A DNA stretch of 64,000 nucleotides from Planctomycetota bacterium (GTDB taxonomy: Bacteria; Planctomycetota; Planctomycetia; Pirellulales; PALSA-1355), in NCBI GenBank assembly GCA_003389325.1, contig QQVE01000015.1, positions 1-64,000 of the forward strand. Reading direction: 5' to 3'. A model generated the notes under the pieces. It was given only the letters and a program-made list of their open reading frames with translations, had not been told where the DNA came from and made no database searches. The translations under genes and the position numbers were made by a program. Of this stretch, positions 33,139 through 42,153 are shown piece by piece (within the stretch, counting starts at the first letter, position 1; every line of letters begins with the position of its first letter).

Positions 33139-34539
33139 ATGAAAGCCCGACTCCTCAATCTTTGGGATCGATTCCGCACTGGTTTCTGGTTCGTGCCGCT
33201 GCTGTTTGTCGTGGCGGCCGTGATCGTGGCCGTGGCAATGCCGATGGTCGACGCGGCCAGCGAGGACTGGCTGCTGGATCGGGTCCCCTGGATCGCGACG
33301 ACCACGGCGGCCGCCCGGCCGACGCTCTCGGTCATCGGCGGGGCGATGATTACCGTAACAGGCGTCGTGTTTTCGATCACGGTCGTGGCGTTGTCGATCG
33401 CCTCGTCGCAGTTCGGCACGCGCACGCTGCGCAATTTCACCGACGACCGCGTCACCCAGGTGGCGATCGGCATGTTCGTCGGCACCAGCTTGTACTGCTT
33501 TTTGGTCATGCGATCGGTGCGCGAGCTAAATGGCTCGGCCTTCGTGCCGCACCTCTCGGTGGCGGTGGGCGTGTTGCTGGCGATGATCAGCATCGGCGTG
33601 CTGATCCTATTCATCCATCACGTCGCCATGGCGATTCAAGCCCCGCAGATCCTCGACTCGCTGGGCTACGACCTCGACGGCGCGATCGACCGCCTGTTTC
33701 CTGAAAAGATCGGCGAACCACCGAAGCGTCCGGACGCCAGCGACGGCGAGTGCCAGGCCGGCGAGCTTCCCGAGGAATTCGCCACGGTCAAGGCCGACCG
33801 GCAGGGCTACATCCAAGGAGTCGACGGCCAGGGCCTGATCGAGTTGGCCGAGGCGCACGACCTGGTCATCGAGTTGGACAAGCGGCCGGGCGATTTCGTG
33901 GCCTCCGACAGCCGCGTGGCACGCGTCTGGCCTGCCGACAAGCTGACCGATGAGATCGCCGGGGAACTCAACGACGCGATCATCGTGGGCAGCCGCCGCA
34001 CGCCCCGCCAGGATATCGGCTGCTCGGTCGACGAAATGGTCGAGGTGGCCGTGAGGGCGCTATCGCCGGGTATCAACGATCCTTTTACGGCCATCAACTG
34101 CATCGACCGCCTGAGCGCTTCGCTGGGGCGGCTGGCCGGCCGCGAAGTGCCCTCGGCCTATCGCTGCGATGGCGAGGGGCATCTGCGACTGGTGGCCCGT
34201 CCGGCCACGTTCGTCGAGGTGCTCGACGCCGCGCTGGCCGACATTCGACGCTACGGCCGCACCAGCACCTCGGTTTCGGTCCGCCTGATGGGCGCCCTGC
34301 GGCTCATTCTGCAGTACGTCAAGCGGCACGACTATCGCGAAGCGATTCTCCGCCAGGCCGACCGAATCATCGAAGCGTTTGAAATGGAGAACCATCAGCC
34401 GTGCGACCGCCAGCTTATGCGGCACAGCTACGAAGCCCTCACCGAGGCGATTGCCAACGGCCACGATGACCAGCCGGCGCCCGAGGGCACAGCGGGCACG
34501 GCCGACGTTGCCAGCTCAACCCAGAGGACCAGCTCATGA
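33139..34539 (+). CDS. DUF2254 membrane protein
   Basis: A 466-aa protein with four predicted membrane segments in the first ~170 residues (LLFVVAAVIVAVAMP, MITVTGVVFSITVVALSIAS, MFVGTSLYCFLV, VGVLLAMISIGVLILF) and a large soluble C-terminal part containing ALSPGINDPFTAINCIDRL, the strongest family signature. Function is unknown, although the family is often grouped with envelope stress proteins. The start is set by GGAG five bases before the ATG at 33139. Two upstream Met codons are less likely. The stop overlaps the next gene (ATGA). Confidence 0.88.
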   Translation: MKARLLNLWDRFRTGFWFVPLLFVVAAVIVAVAMPMVDAASEDWLLDRVPWIATTTAAARPTLSVIGGAMITVTGVVFSITVVALSIASSQFGTRTLRNFTDDRVTQVAIGMFVGTSLYCFLVMRSVRELNGSAFVPHLSVAVGVLLAMISIGVLILFIHHVAMAIQAPQILDSLGYDLDGAIDRLFPEKIGEPPKRPDASDGECQAGELPEEFATVKADRQGYIQGVDGQGLIELAEAHDLVIELDKRPGDFVASDSRVARVWPADKLTDEIAGELNDAIIVGSRRTPRQDIGCSVDEMVEVAVRALSPGINDPFTAINCIDRLSASLGRLAGREVPSAYRCDGEGHLRLVARPATFVEVLDAALADIRRYGRTSTSVSVRLMGALRLILQYVKRHDYREAILRQADRIIEAFEMENHQPCDRQLMRHSYEALTEAIANGHDDQPAPEGTAGTADVASSTQRTSS

Positions 34540-34817
34540 CTATCGGCGAATTCATTCTCTTGCTGATCGTGGCCGGCATCTGCGGCAGCATCGCCCAAGC
34601 CCTGGCCGGCATCAACCGCGGCGGCTGCCTGGTGTCGATCGCGTTGGGCTTCATCGGCGCCCTGCTGGGCACCTGGCTGGCCCGCACGCTCGATCTGCCC
34701 GAGTTGTTCGCCGTGCAGTTCGGCGATCGCCCGTTTCCCATCATCTGGTCCATCGTGGGGGCCTCGCTGTTTGCCGCCGTGCTGGCACTCCTTTCCCGCC
34801 GCCCTCGTCCCCGCTAG
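34536..34817 (+). CDS. GlsB/YeaQ/YmgE-family stress membrane protein
   Basis: A 93-aa protein with three membrane segments (FILLLIVAGICGSIAQALAG, LVSIALGFIGALLGTWLA, IIWSIVGASLFAAVLALLS) separated by short loops with a conserved Gly-Gly turn. It fits the transglycosylase-associated/GlsB family, usually induced by acid or envelope stress. It is translationally coupled to DUF2254 by a 4-nt overlap and followed by the MscS channel gene. Confidence 0.88.
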   Translation: MTIGEFILLLIVAGICGSIAQALAGINRGGCLVSIALGFIGALLGTWLARTLDLPELFAVQFGDRPFPIIWSIVGASLFAAVLALLSRRPRPR

Positions 34818-34869
34818 GGTACACAGGCGTGACTCGTTCCCCCCGGTGTGGCCTCCCGACAGGACTACC

Positions 34870-35829
34870 ATGCAAGACCCGAAACAGGACGAACTGGGCG
34901 GCGCCGAGGGCGGCGCGATCCCCGGGATGAACGAATCGCTGTCGGTCATCGCTGATAGTATTCGCCGGCTGTGGGAGGACTTCCTCGCCCATCTGCCGCA
35001 CATCGTCACGGGCCTGGTGATCCTGCTGCTAACCTGGATTCTGGCTCGCATCGCCAATCGAATTGCGGGCAGCCTGCTGCGCCGCACGCGCTTGCGCACC
35101 AGCCTCAAGGACCTGTTCCGCCAGCTCGCGCATCTGGGCGTGTGGATCTTGGGCCTCACCGTGGCCGCCGTGGTTGTGTTTCCCAACATGACGCCCGCCC
35201 GGGCCGTGGCCGCGTTGGGCCTGGGCTCGATCGCGATCGGCTTCGCCTTCAAGGACATCTTCGAAAACTTCTTTGCCGGCGTGCTCATCCTGTGGCGGTT
35301 TCCGTTCGACCCCGGCGACTACATCGAGTGCGAAGGCATCTGCGGCCGGGTCGAGGACATCACGATCCGGATGACCCGCATCCGCCAGGTCGACGGTGTG
35401 CTGGTCGTCGTGCCCAACGCCATGCTCTTCAAGCAGCCGGTCGAGGTGCTCACCAGTTGGCAACATCGCCGGGTGACGGTTGCCTGCGGCGTAGCGTACG
35501 GCGAAGACGTGGATGCCGCCCGCGACGTGATCAAGGGCGCCGTGGAGAGTTGCCGCACCGTGCACGGCGACCGCGACGTCGAGATCTTCGCCCGCGAGTT
35601 CGCCTCGTCGAGCATCGAGTACGAGGTCACGTGGTGGACCGGCTCGACGCCGCTCGACGTGCGCCGTTCGCGCGACGAGGTGGTGGCCGCCGTCAAGCGC
35701 GCGCTCGACGAAGCGGGCATCGAAATTCCCTTCCCGTACCGCACGCTCACGTTCAAGCAGCCGCTCATCACCGAGCGGGCGCCGCAGTCTCCAGGCGGCG
35801 ACGGCGACGCACGCACGTCGAGCGACTGA
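34870..35829 (+). CDS. Small-conductance mechanosensitive channel (MscS family)
   Basis: A 319-aa channel protein. Three membrane segments occupy about 35-130. The pore-lining TM3 reads AVAALGLGSIAIGFAFKD, with the Ala/Gly packing typical of MscS, and is followed by the beta domain (FPFDPGDYIECEGICGRVED) and a C-terminal alpha/beta vestibule. It acts as an emergency release valve during hypo-osmotic shock. AGGA lies six bases before the ATG. Its position after DUF2254 and GlsB suggests an osmotic/envelope stress operon. Confidence 0.92.
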   Translation: MQDPKQDELGGAEGGAIPGMNESLSVIADSIRRLWEDFLAHLPHIVTGLVILLLTWILARIANRIAGSLLRRTRLRTSLKDLFRQLAHLGVWILGLTVAAVVVFPNMTPARAVAALGLGSIAIGFAFKDIFENFFAGVLILWRFPFDPGDYIECEGICGRVEDITIRMTRIRQVDGVLVVVPNAMLFKQPVEVLTSWQHRRVTVACGVAYGEDVDAARDVIKGAVESCRTVHGDRDVEIFAREFASSSIEYEVTWWTGSTPLDVRRSRDEVVAAVKRALDEAGIEIPFPYRTLTFKQPLITERAPQSPGGDGDARTSSD

Positions 35830-36155
35830 ACGCGGCCGTATCGCGGCCGTGCCAGGTGATGGCGCCCTCGCGACCATGGCGGTTGCCGGCCGAGCAGCCC
35901 AGCACCTGGCTGCTGCTGCAACGATACCTGCGCGCAGCCGCATCAGCCCGTCCGGCACCGACCGTTCGGTCGAAACGCGCATCGCCGATCTTCGCAACAC
36001 TTTAGCATTGCCGTTTGCATACCTGCGCGGGCGATGTTGCCCTGCGCACTGCGGGGTCCCCCGCCCTCGGCTGCGGCTCTGGCACGCGAAGTGCATTTGG
36101 CGGCATCCCGACGGGCACGTGGCCCGTTGAGATTTTCACGCGAAAGGAAACTTCG
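35830..36155. other. Intergenic region upstream of CsbD
   Basis: About 326 bp with no gene that I can support. It should contain the promoter of the CsbD/PRC-barrel pair. AAGGAAA just upstream of 36156 is the CsbD ribosome-binding site. Confidence 0.4.
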
Positions 36156-36359
36156 ATGAACTGGGACCAGATCCAGGGCAAGTGGCAGCAGGCCAAGGGG
36201 CAAGTCAAAGAGAAGTGGGGCGATCTGACCGACGACGATCTCGACCGCATCGACGGCAAACGCGACCAACTGGTCGGCACCGTCCGCGAGCGCTACGGCA
36301 TCGCCAAGGAAGAGGCAGAAAAGCAAGTGTCCGAGTTCGAAACCTCCTGCAACTGCTGA
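36156..36359 (+). CDS. CsbD-family stress-response protein
   Basis: A 67-aa soluble protein with the CsbD signature: NWDQIQGKWQQAKGQVKEKW, LTDDDLDRIDGKRDQLVG and RYGIAKEEAEKQV. The family is small, charged and helical, and induced by general stress, with unknown biochemistry. The C-terminus ends in Cys-Asn-Cys, which is unusual for the family and could be redox active. AAGGAAA precedes the ATG. Confidence 0.9.
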   Translation: MNWDQIQGKWQQAKGQVKEKWGDLTDDDLDRIDGKRDQLVGTVRERYGIAKEEAEKQVSEFETSCNC

Positions 36360-36428
36360 GCAACGGCACGAGCACGCACGTACGAGACGAGAGACCCACT
36401 TATTTTCGACGAACGGAGAAGTACGACG

Positions 36429-37040
36429 ATGAAATGCATTGCATTGCTTTCCGGCGCCTTGGCCACGGGCCTGTGTGTGGCTGCCATGGCCGCTCCGCCG
36501 GACGACATTCCACGGCGCGAGGCCTTGCCCCAGGGCAAACGCACCGCCAACCGCGTTCCGCAAGCCGAGCGGCCGAAGCTCGAGCGTCGCGGCTCCAACG
36601 CCCACGCAGCGTCGGTGCGAGCCAGCGAAGTCTCGGGAATGAATATTCAGAACGGCGAAGGTAAGAACGTCGGCGAGATCAACGACCTGGTGATCGACGC
36701 CAACAACGGCCGGATCCGTTACGCAGCGGTCACCTACGGCGGTTTCCTCGGCGTCGGCAACAAGATGTTTGCCGTGCCGTGGGAAGCGTTCGAGTGCCGC
36801 CAGGATCCCAACAATCCTGACCAGCGGACGCTGGTGCTCAACGTCACCCAGGAACAGCTCGAGGGCTCCCAGGGTTTCGACGAAGACAACTGGCCCGACT
36901 TCGCCAATGCCGAGTTCACGCAGGATCTCGACCGCCGCTATCGCATTGAGCGTCGCCAACAGCGCCGGCAGGCTCGCGATATCGACGTCGAAGTTGATCG
37001 CAACGGCATCGACGTCGACGTGGACCCCGACCAGGAGTAG
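36429..37040 (+). CDS. Secreted PRC-barrel-domain protein
   Basis: A 203-aa exported protein with a signal peptide (MKCIALLSGALATGLCVAAM, cleavage near AMAAP), a Pro/Arg linker, and a PRC-barrel domain (about 60-150: SEVSGMNIQNGEGKNVGEIN, NNGRIRYAAVTYGGFLGVG, VPWEAFECR). The C-terminal ~40 residues are strongly charged (RRQQRRQARDIDVEVD). PRC-barrel proteins of this type occur in stress-related operons. It follows CsbD by 69 bp on the same strand, so the two are probably co-transcribed. Confidence 0.82.
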   Translation: MKCIALLSGALATGLCVAAMAAPPDDIPRREALPQGKRTANRVPQAERPKLERRGSNAHAASVRASEVSGMNIQNGEGKNVGEINDLVIDANNGRIRYAAVTYGGFLGVGNKMFAVPWEAFECRQDPNNPDQRTLVLNVTQEQLEGSQGFDEDNWPDFANAEFTQDLDRRYRIERRQQRRQARDIDVEVDRNGIDVDVDPDQE

Positions 37041-37630
37041 GAGTCACTGAACGTGCCGACAGAAGCTGATACCAAAACGACCCTGGAGGGTGTCTCAATC
37101 AAACCCGAGTACGGAGTCGGCAACTCGCGGCGAGACATCCTCCGGGTCTTTAATTTCTTCGAGCCACCGGAAACGGGACGAGATCTAGCCAGCCCGCGGT
37201 TGTTCCGCATCAACTGAAGAGGGCACAAGGCGAACATGACTCGCCCACAAGTCACTGCGGCGTCGGGCCTTGCATGACACCCCGACCCGCGGCACTTCCG
37301 GGGCTCTCTATGGCGAGCCATGCGAGCTCGCTGGCGACAGGCGCGGCGCCCCACACCGCCGCGCCGTCGCCATCATTTTCCTTCTTTCGGCTCCGGGTGC
37401 GGCCCGGGCACCGAGCTGCGCAATCATTTTCCCTGCCGCGCTCCGCCCCGGCGGCGCACGAGCACGGTTTGGTCGGACCGCTATTTGCTCGCGCGTGCAC
37501 CGGAGACGGAGCTTGGCGCGTTGCGCACGGATCACGCTGCGTAAGGGTGAAGGTGCCGCTGCTTGCAGCTCAGCGGAGCGAGGACTCGGCGCCGTTCAAA
37601 GCACGCGAGAATTAATTCCGCACAGAACCG
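37041..37630. other. Noncoding region
   Basis: About 590 bp between the PRC-barrel gene and the convergent His/Cys-rich gene. Several open frames exist, but their composition is Arg/Pro/Ala-rich in the way of frame shadows. I see no gene, RNA or clear terminator. Confidence 0.45.
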
Positions 37631-38047
37631 CTAGCAGCTAACCGCACGGACGGGCGGCGCCCGCGAGCGATAGAGCTCCACGTGAGCCGAGCTCTCGGCT
37701 CGTTCGGCACGGAAAGAGAATTTCACGCAGGCATCGAGCGCCAACGGCGGTTCGAACGCCACCGGCCATTGAACCTGGGCAAAGTACTGGCACAGCGGGC
37801 AATCGTGTTCCGCCAGCTTTACTTGGGCGCCGGGGCCTTCGTCGGCCGTGTGCTTGTCGGATTCGTGCTCGGAAGCTGGCTCGTGCCCGTGGTCGGCGCA
37901 ACACGTGTCGGCGTGGTCCACGTGGCAGGCTGCCGGAACGTGAAACGAGTGGCCGATAACACAGTGCCAGCCCGGACCGAGCGCGGAGATACTGCCGAAC
38001 AGGGCCGCAAAGGCCCAAATACCAGCTTCTCTCGCCAAGCGCCGCAT
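37631..38047 (-). CDS. His/Cys-rich secreted protein (DUF2946-like)
   Basis: A 138-aa exported protein with an N-terminal hydrophobic signal (LAREAGIWAFAALFGSISAL). The mature part is unusually rich in potential metal ligands: HVDHADTCCADHGHE, ASEHESDKH and HDCPLCQYF. The CPLC motif and size resemble the DUF2946-type periplasmic proteins often linked with metal or respiratory functions. A metal-binding role is an inference. The start at the second Met (38047) was preferred because the signal peptide then begins with Arg residues. Confidence 0.7.
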   Translation of the reverse strand: MRRLAREAGIWAFAALFGSISALGPGWHCVIGHSFHVPAACHVDHADTCCADHGHEPASEHESDKHTADEGPGAQVKLAEHDCPLCQYFAQVQWPVAFEPPLALDACVKFSFRAERAESSAHVELYRSRAPPVRAVSC

Positions 38048-38219
38048 GAACTCACCGCCAAGCACTCGAATTCAACGTGTCACATTGTTGGGCGGTCCGA
38101 CTGAAAAGTCACACTAGTCGCCTGGGATGAAGGTGTCAAGCAACTGGGACGAGCGTGCCCTCTGCGCGTTATGCTCTTCCCTTTGCAGCCAACCATCACG
38201 CCCACATCCATCCAACCCC
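38048..38219. promoter_or_regulatory. Divergent promoter region
   Basis: 172 bp between the leftward His/Cys-rich gene and the rightward MATE gene, so promoters for both should lie here. I see no defined operator. Confidence 0.3.
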
Positions 38220-39578
38220 ATGTCCACCACCATCCACCAGCACACCGGCACGCTTCGCCCGCTGCTGAGGCTCGTCTGGCCGGTGCTCATCGAGCAACTG
38301 CTGGTCATGCTGGTGGGCTTCGCCGATACGCTCTTGGCGGGCCACTACCTGACGCCGCCCGATCTGGCCGCGATGACCGTGATCGCCTATGCCATGTGGG
38401 GGCTGACCAACCTGTTCTCGTTCGTCTCGATCGGGGCCCTGGCCATGACGGCCCGCTTTGTCGGCGCGGGTGACTCCGAGGCGGCCAATCGCGTGGCCAA
38501 CCAGTCGTTTTTGCTAGGCGCGATCCTGGCGCTGACGTTCAGCATCGTCGGCTGGCTGGGCGTCGAACAATTTGCCGCCCTGCTTCAACTCGAAGGCGAG
38601 CCCGCGGCGCTGGCCACCCGCTACCTGCGAATCCTGTTACCGGTGCTGCCGCTGATGATGCTCGAACAGGTCGGCATCGGCTGCCTTCGCGGGGCCGGCG
38701 ACATGGTCACCGGGCTGGTGTCGATGATCGTCGTGAACGTCGTCAACGTTGGCGTCTCCTGGACGCTCATCTCCGGCGCCGGTCCCTTTCCCGCGCTCGG
38801 CTGGGATGCTCTGGCCATTGGCACCACCTGCGGACATGCCGTCGGCGGGCTGATTCCGTTTGCCTTGCTGCTGGCCGGTCGTGCGGGCCTGCGCGTGCAC
38901 TGGCGCTACTTCTGGCCGGCCGACGGGGCGCTGATGACGCGGATTCTGCGCATCGGCGTGCCCGGCGGGGTCGACGTGCTTTCGCTGATCGGGCTGCAAC
39001 TGGCCTACCTGTCGATCGTCAACCGGCTGTCGACCGACGAGATTGCCGCCCACGGCGTGGCGATTCGCATCGAGTCGATCGCCTATCTGCCCGGCTATGC
39101 GTTTGAAGTGGCCGCCGCCACGCTGGTCGGACAGTATCTCGGCGCCCGCGACTATCGCCGCGCCAGCCGCAGTGTGCTGGTGGCCTGCGCCGTGAGCATG
39201 ACGCTGCTCACCGGGTCGGGGTTGCTGATGTACTTCGGCGCCGGGCCGCTGGTGGGATTGTTTCTGGGGCCGGGTCAAAGCGGCGTGGAACAGATCGCGC
39301 CGGTGCTGTTGCGCATCGTGGCGTTCGGCATGCCGTTTCTGGCGCTGATGCAGGTGCTGACCGGAGCGCTGCGCGGGGCGGGCGACACCGCCTGGCCGCT
39401 GGTGTTCACCTTTTTCGGCTTCGTGGCCGTGCGGCTGCCGCTGGCCTGGCTGCTGGTGATCGCGTGGCACTGGGGCATCAACGGCGCCTGGTACGCGATG
39501 ATCGTCGACCTGCTGCTGCGCACGGCGCTGGTGACAGGGCGCTTCCTCACCGGCGGATGGAAGCGCGTGCAGGTGTGA
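38220..39578 (+). CDS. MATE-family efflux transporter
   Basis: A 452-aa multidrug and toxic compound extrusion transporter with 12 hydrophobic segments and the expected two-half repeat. Characteristic blocks are LVWPVLIEQLLVMLVGFADT, GALAMTARFVGAGD, QVGIGCLRGAGDM and, in the second half, LVGQYLGARDYRRA and GALRGAGDT. It is a Na+- or H+-coupled exporter of cationic drugs or metabolites. The start at 38220 is the Met directly before the conserved region. It is convergent with the S1 gene, with only 18 bp between the two stops. Confidence 0.92.
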   Translation: MSTTIHQHTGTLRPLLRLVWPVLIEQLLVMLVGFADTLLAGHYLTPPDLAAMTVIAYAMWGLTNLFSFVSIGALAMTARFVGAGDSEAANRVANQSFLLGAILALTFSIVGWLGVEQFAALLQLEGEPAALATRYLRILLPVLPLMMLEQVGIGCLRGAGDMVTGLVSMIVVNVVNVGVSWTLISGAGPFPALGWDALAIGTTCGHAVGGLIPFALLLAGRAGLRVHWRYFWPADGALMTRILRIGVPGGVDVLSLIGLQLAYLSIVNRLSTDEIAAHGVAIRIESIAYLPGYAFEVAAATLVGQYLGARDYRRASRSVLVACAVSMTLLTGSGLLMYFGAGPLVGLFLGPGQSGVEQIAPVLLRIVAFGMPFLALMQVLTGALRGAGDTAWPLVFTFFGFVAVRLPLAWLLVIAWHWGINGAWYAMIVDLLLRTALVTGRFLTGGWKRVQV

Positions 39579-39596
39579 CGCCCGCGCGCGGGACGT

Positions 39597-41321
39597 CTAC
39601 CACTTGAGGCCGAACTGCGCCCCGGTGGGTGGTCCGCCCACGCCGCCCTTGAGCGGGCCGCGATGCTTCTTGGCCGGCGGCGGTGCCTCGGCCTCGGGCG
39701 GTTCTTCATCCTCGGCCTTGGCTTTTTCCGACGTCGGCCGCGCCTCGAGCGCCTTGAGCGACAGGCCGATCCGCTGTTGCTCGGGGTCGACCGACAGGAT
39801 CTTGACCTCGACCTCCTGGTCTTCGCTCACGATGTCGCTGGCGCGATACACCCGCTTGTGCGCGAGCTCCGAAATGTGAATCAATCCCTCGACGCCGGGC
39901 CCCAATCGCACGAACGCGCCAAAATCGGTCAGCCGCGTCACGCGACCCGCGGCACGCGTGCCCACGGGATAGTCGCTCGAGGCGTTTTCCCAGGGATTTT
40001 CCGAAAGATCGCGAAAGCCCAGCCCGATCTTGCCGGTCTGCTCGTCGATCTTGAGGATCTTCACTTTCACCTTCTGGCCGACCTGCAGCACCTCTTCGGG
40101 ATGCTTGATACGGTCCCAACTCAACTGGCTGATGTGGATCAGCCCGTCGACGCCGCCCAGGTCGACAAACGCGCCGAAGTTTTGCAGGCTGCGCACGGTG
40201 CCCTCGCGCGTTTGTCCCACGCCGAGCGTCTCGAGCAGCTTTTCCTTGGCCTCGGCCTTCTCGCGCTCGAGCACCGCCCGATGGCTGAGCACCAGGTTGC
40301 GCTTCTCCGGATTGGCTTCGGTCACCACGCACCGCAGCGTTTGGCCTTCGAACTGGGCCAGGTCTTCCACGCGGTACATCGACACCTGGCTGGCCGGAAT
40401 GAACCCGCGCAGGTGATTCACGTCGCACTCCAGCCCACCCTTGTTGTGGCCGGTGACGCGGGCTTCGACCACGACGCCCTCGTTGACGTCGGACCAATCG
40501 CCCACGTCCACGGCACCGCCGGGCAACGTCAACTCATAGAGTCCCTCGCCCGGTTCGAAGCGATTGACGATCACCTCGAACACCGTGCCCGGCTCGGGCG
40601 GCTCGGAAAAGTCTTTCAACGCGGCAACGCCTTGCTTGTGGCCGCCCAACTCGAAGAACACGTGGTCGCGATGCACGGTGACCACTTTGGCCTGGTGGCG
40701 CGATTGCGGTTCGAGCTCGGCCCCGGCCGCACCGGCTTCTTCGCCGGCGATGATGTCGTCGAGCGATTGCCCGCCCAACGCCGCCGCATACTCCATCTCC
40801 AAGTCGGGCGACAACCCGGCCCGCAGGTTCGGCAGCTCGACCTTGCTCGTCGACGGCGGCTCCATGATCGGCGGACGCGCTTTCGCGCGGGGCCCTTTCT
40901 TGGGCCGGTCTCCCCGCGGCGCGGGCGGTTGCCCGGCGGTGCCTGGTGGAGTTGCGGAGGCTTCCTGCGCGGCTTCCCCCTCGGGAGTCTCGGCCGCGGA
41001 TGCCGGGGCCGCGCCGTCGGCGGTCGGCGCCGCTGCATCTGTAGACGCTGCGTTCAGAGACGCTGGTGCGGCCGGCTCAGAAGCCGTTCCACCCTGCGCG
41101 GCCGATTCCGGCGGATCGGACAGCACCGGCTTGGGCACCGCTTGCGGCGGTTTCACGCCGTAGCGCTGCGTGCCGATGCGGATCGTCCGCTTGCGCGGTT
41201 CGCCGGACGGCTCGCCGCCGGTTGGCTCCTCGCTCGAGGCCGAAAGATTGGACGCTACTTCGCTGGTCGACTCCGCCGGAGACACCGGATCGGGCGTCAC
41301 GCCTTCTGTGGGGCTACTCAT
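39597..41321 (-). CDS. S1 RNA-binding-domain protein (30S ribosomal protein S1-like)
   Basis: A 574-aa protein with four S1 domains (about 205-275, 285-355, 370-445 and 455-530), for example QNFGAFVDLGGVDGLIHISQ and TDFGAFVRLGPGVEGLIHIS. The N-terminal ~190 residues are Pro/Ala/Ser/Glu-rich and probably disordered. The C-terminus is Lys/Pro-rich. Most ribosomal S1 proteins have four to six S1 domains, and this one probably acts in translation initiation or RNA binding. The long disordered leader is the odd feature. The promoter should lie in 41322-41488. Confidence 0.88.
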   Translation of the reverse strand: MSSPTEGVTPDPVSPAESTSEVASNLSASSEEPTGGEPSGEPRKRTIRIGTQRYGVKPPQAVPKPVLSDPPESAAQGGTASEPAAPASLNAASTDAAAPTADGAAPASAAETPEGEAAQEASATPPGTAGQPPAPRGDRPKKGPRAKARPPIMEPPSTSKVELPNLRAGLSPDLEMEYAAALGGQSLDDIIAGEEAGAAGAELEPQSRHQAKVVTVHRDHVFFELGGHKQGVAALKDFSEPPEPGTVFEVIVNRFEPGEGLYELTLPGGAVDVGDWSDVNEGVVVEARVTGHNKGGLECDVNHLRGFIPASQVSMYRVEDLAQFEGQTLRCVVTEANPEKRNLVLSHRAVLEREKAEAKEKLLETLGVGQTREGTVRSLQNFGAFVDLGGVDGLIHISQLSWDRIKHPEEVLQVGQKVKVKILKIDEQTGKIGLGFRDLSENPWENASSDYPVGTRAAGRVTRLTDFGAFVRLGPGVEGLIHISELAHKRVYRASDIVSEDQEVEVKILSVDPEQQRIGLSLKALEARPTSEKAKAEDEEPPEAEAPPPAKKHRGPLKGGVGGPPTGAQFGLKW

Positions 41322-41488
41322 TACCTTGATTCAATACCGCGGACGCCGGATTTGCGTGAAAACAATCGTCGTATTTTAGCAATCTGCGGCGCGCGCGTAC
41401 AATGGATTGCCGCTTTTCGCGCAGCGCGAAAATTGCCCCCATTTCCCCCGACGCGGCAGACACGACCTCGCACAAGGAAAACGCCCCG

Positions 41489-42061
41489 ATGCCCTCCGGC
41501 CCCACGACCTACGCTCCCGCGGTCGACCGATTGATCGACGGAGCCAAGTGCAACGATCTGGGGCCCGGCCGGCCGGACGCCCACCGCCGCGCGGAGCTTG
41601 CGGCCCTCTCGATCGACGAAATCTCAGGCGGTCGCGCCGTCAGCGATCGCGAGATGGCCGCCGCCTGCATCTCGGGCCTCTGGCTCCGCCACGATTTCCT
41701 CGACGAGTCGCACCGCATCAGCCAGGACATCCAATCGCCCACCGGCAGCTACTGGCACGGGATCATGCATCGCCGCGAACCGGACTACAGCAACGCCAAG
41801 TATTGGTTTCGCCGCGTCGGCCGTCATCCGGTGTTCGACACGCTGGTCGACGAGGCCCGCCGGCTGGCGAACCAGTCCGACGGCACGCCCGAGGCCGCCT
41901 TTCTCGGCGAGCGGGCTCCGTGGGATCCGTTCGCGTTTGTCGATTTGTGCCAGAAAGCCTCGGGCGGCTCGGCCGAGTTGCGGGCGTTGTGCGCCCAGAT
42001 CCAGCAGCGCGAGTGGGAGTTGCTGTTCGACTATTGCTATCGGCACGCGTTTGCGGCGTAG
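41489..42061 (+). CDS. Conserved hypothetical protein
   Basis: A 190-aa soluble protein without signal peptide or membrane segment. The central block GSYWHGIMHRREPDYSNAKY, followed by WFRRVGRHPVF, is distinctive, and I believe it marks a widely distributed uncharacterised family. It looks mainly helical, and the His and Glu residues in that block could bind a metal. I do not know its function. AAGGA precedes the ATG. It is divergent from the S1 gene. Confidence 0.75.
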   Translation: MPSGPTTYAPAVDRLIDGAKCNDLGPGRPDAHRRAELAALSIDEISGGRAVSDREMAAACISGLWLRHDFLDESHRISQDIQSPTGSYWHGIMHRREPDYSNAKYWFRRVGRHPVFDTLVDEARRLANQSDGTPEAAFLGERAPWDPFAFVDLCQKASGGSAELRALCAQIQQREWELLFDYCYRHAFAA

Positions 42062-42153
42062 GTTTGAGTTGCCAGACTGGTCCGCGTTGACGCCGTCAGC
42101 GTCAAACGCTAGGACAGGTAGGTAAGTATTGCGCCCCCGCTCGGAAGCGGCAT

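Noticed and set aside
37041..37630. Several 70-120-aa frames in the gap before the His/Cys-rich gene
   Set aside because: They are Arg/Pro/Ala-rich with no start context or conserved motif, and the frames overlap each other.
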